The position numbers and the translations under genes were made by a program. A stretch of 30,043 nucleotides of DNA from Eubacteriales bacterium (GTDB lineage Bacteria; Bacillota; Clostridia; Lachnospirales; Lachnospiraceae): contig JAUNPT010000008.1 in the NCBI GenBank assembly GCA_030536565.1, forward strand, positions 1 through 30,043, written 5' to 3'. Below the pieces are notes generated by a model that was not told the DNA's origin, searched no databases, and worked only from the letters and a program-made list of their open reading frames with translations. Shown in pieces: positions 29,989 through 30,043 of the stretch (position 1 is its first letter; every line of letters begins with the position of its first letter).

Positions 29989-30043
<55 letters not shown>

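Overview
The window looks like chromosomal DNA of a low-GC, Gram-positive anaerobe of the Clostridia, most likely Lachnospiraceae. A pectin-degrading, motile, Lachnospira/Eubacterium eligens-like organism would fit. This placement is inferred from gene content and synteny, not from a database match. The evidence is strong AGGAGG-type ribosome binding sites, vegetative promoters of TTGACA/TATAAT type, a sporulation-type gene cluster in Firmicutes order, a pectinesterase-like surface protein with a TGD-type sorting tail, and a chemoreceptor gene. I saw no insertion sequence, CRISPR array, phage gene or clear sign of recent transfer.

Layout. Positions 1-801: 3' part of an aldolase of the HMG-CoA-lyase-like family, then a terminator. 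982-4620: a three-gene NatA/NatB-like ABC exporter operon. 4661-5864: a near-perfect double operator and a good promoter in front of ilvE; ilvE is followed by a 76-residue protein of unknown function and a terminator. 6386-8717: an amino-acid ABC importer made of a substrate-binding/permease fusion and its ATPase. 8746-12589: an AraC-type regulator divergent from a 928-residue pectinesterase-like surface protein, with a candidate AraC operator between them. 12748-13527: a lipoprotein VanY-type D,D-carboxypeptidase. 13622-18086, minus strand: a GltD-like flavoprotein, a chemoreceptor with a C-terminal PilZ (c-di-GMP) domain, and an HSL-type esterase.

18245-25820 is the conserved spoVT - hup - rqcP - yabP - yabQ - divIC - spoIIE-like - tilS - hpt - ftsH neighbourhood, close to the Bacillus subtilis spoVT-to-ftsH region. 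It has three oddities. The SpoIIE homologue is a soluble 374-residue protein lacking the whole membrane domain. Its promoter has a TTGACA/TATAAT pair 21 bp apart with a perfect Spo0A box over the -35 element. Downstream of ftsH, a 324-bp gene-free stretch carries tandem Spo0A boxes exactly 10 bp apart, two -10 elements and a factor-independent terminator. This could encode a short, C-rich small RNA and is the best candidate here for something undescribed.

26145-30043: a GH13 neopullulanase/cyclomaltodextrinase-like enzyme, a membrane-anchored SGNH-fold protein that has lost its catalytic serine and histidine, trmD in an unusual context, and the start of a tRNA-Phe gene cut by the window edge.
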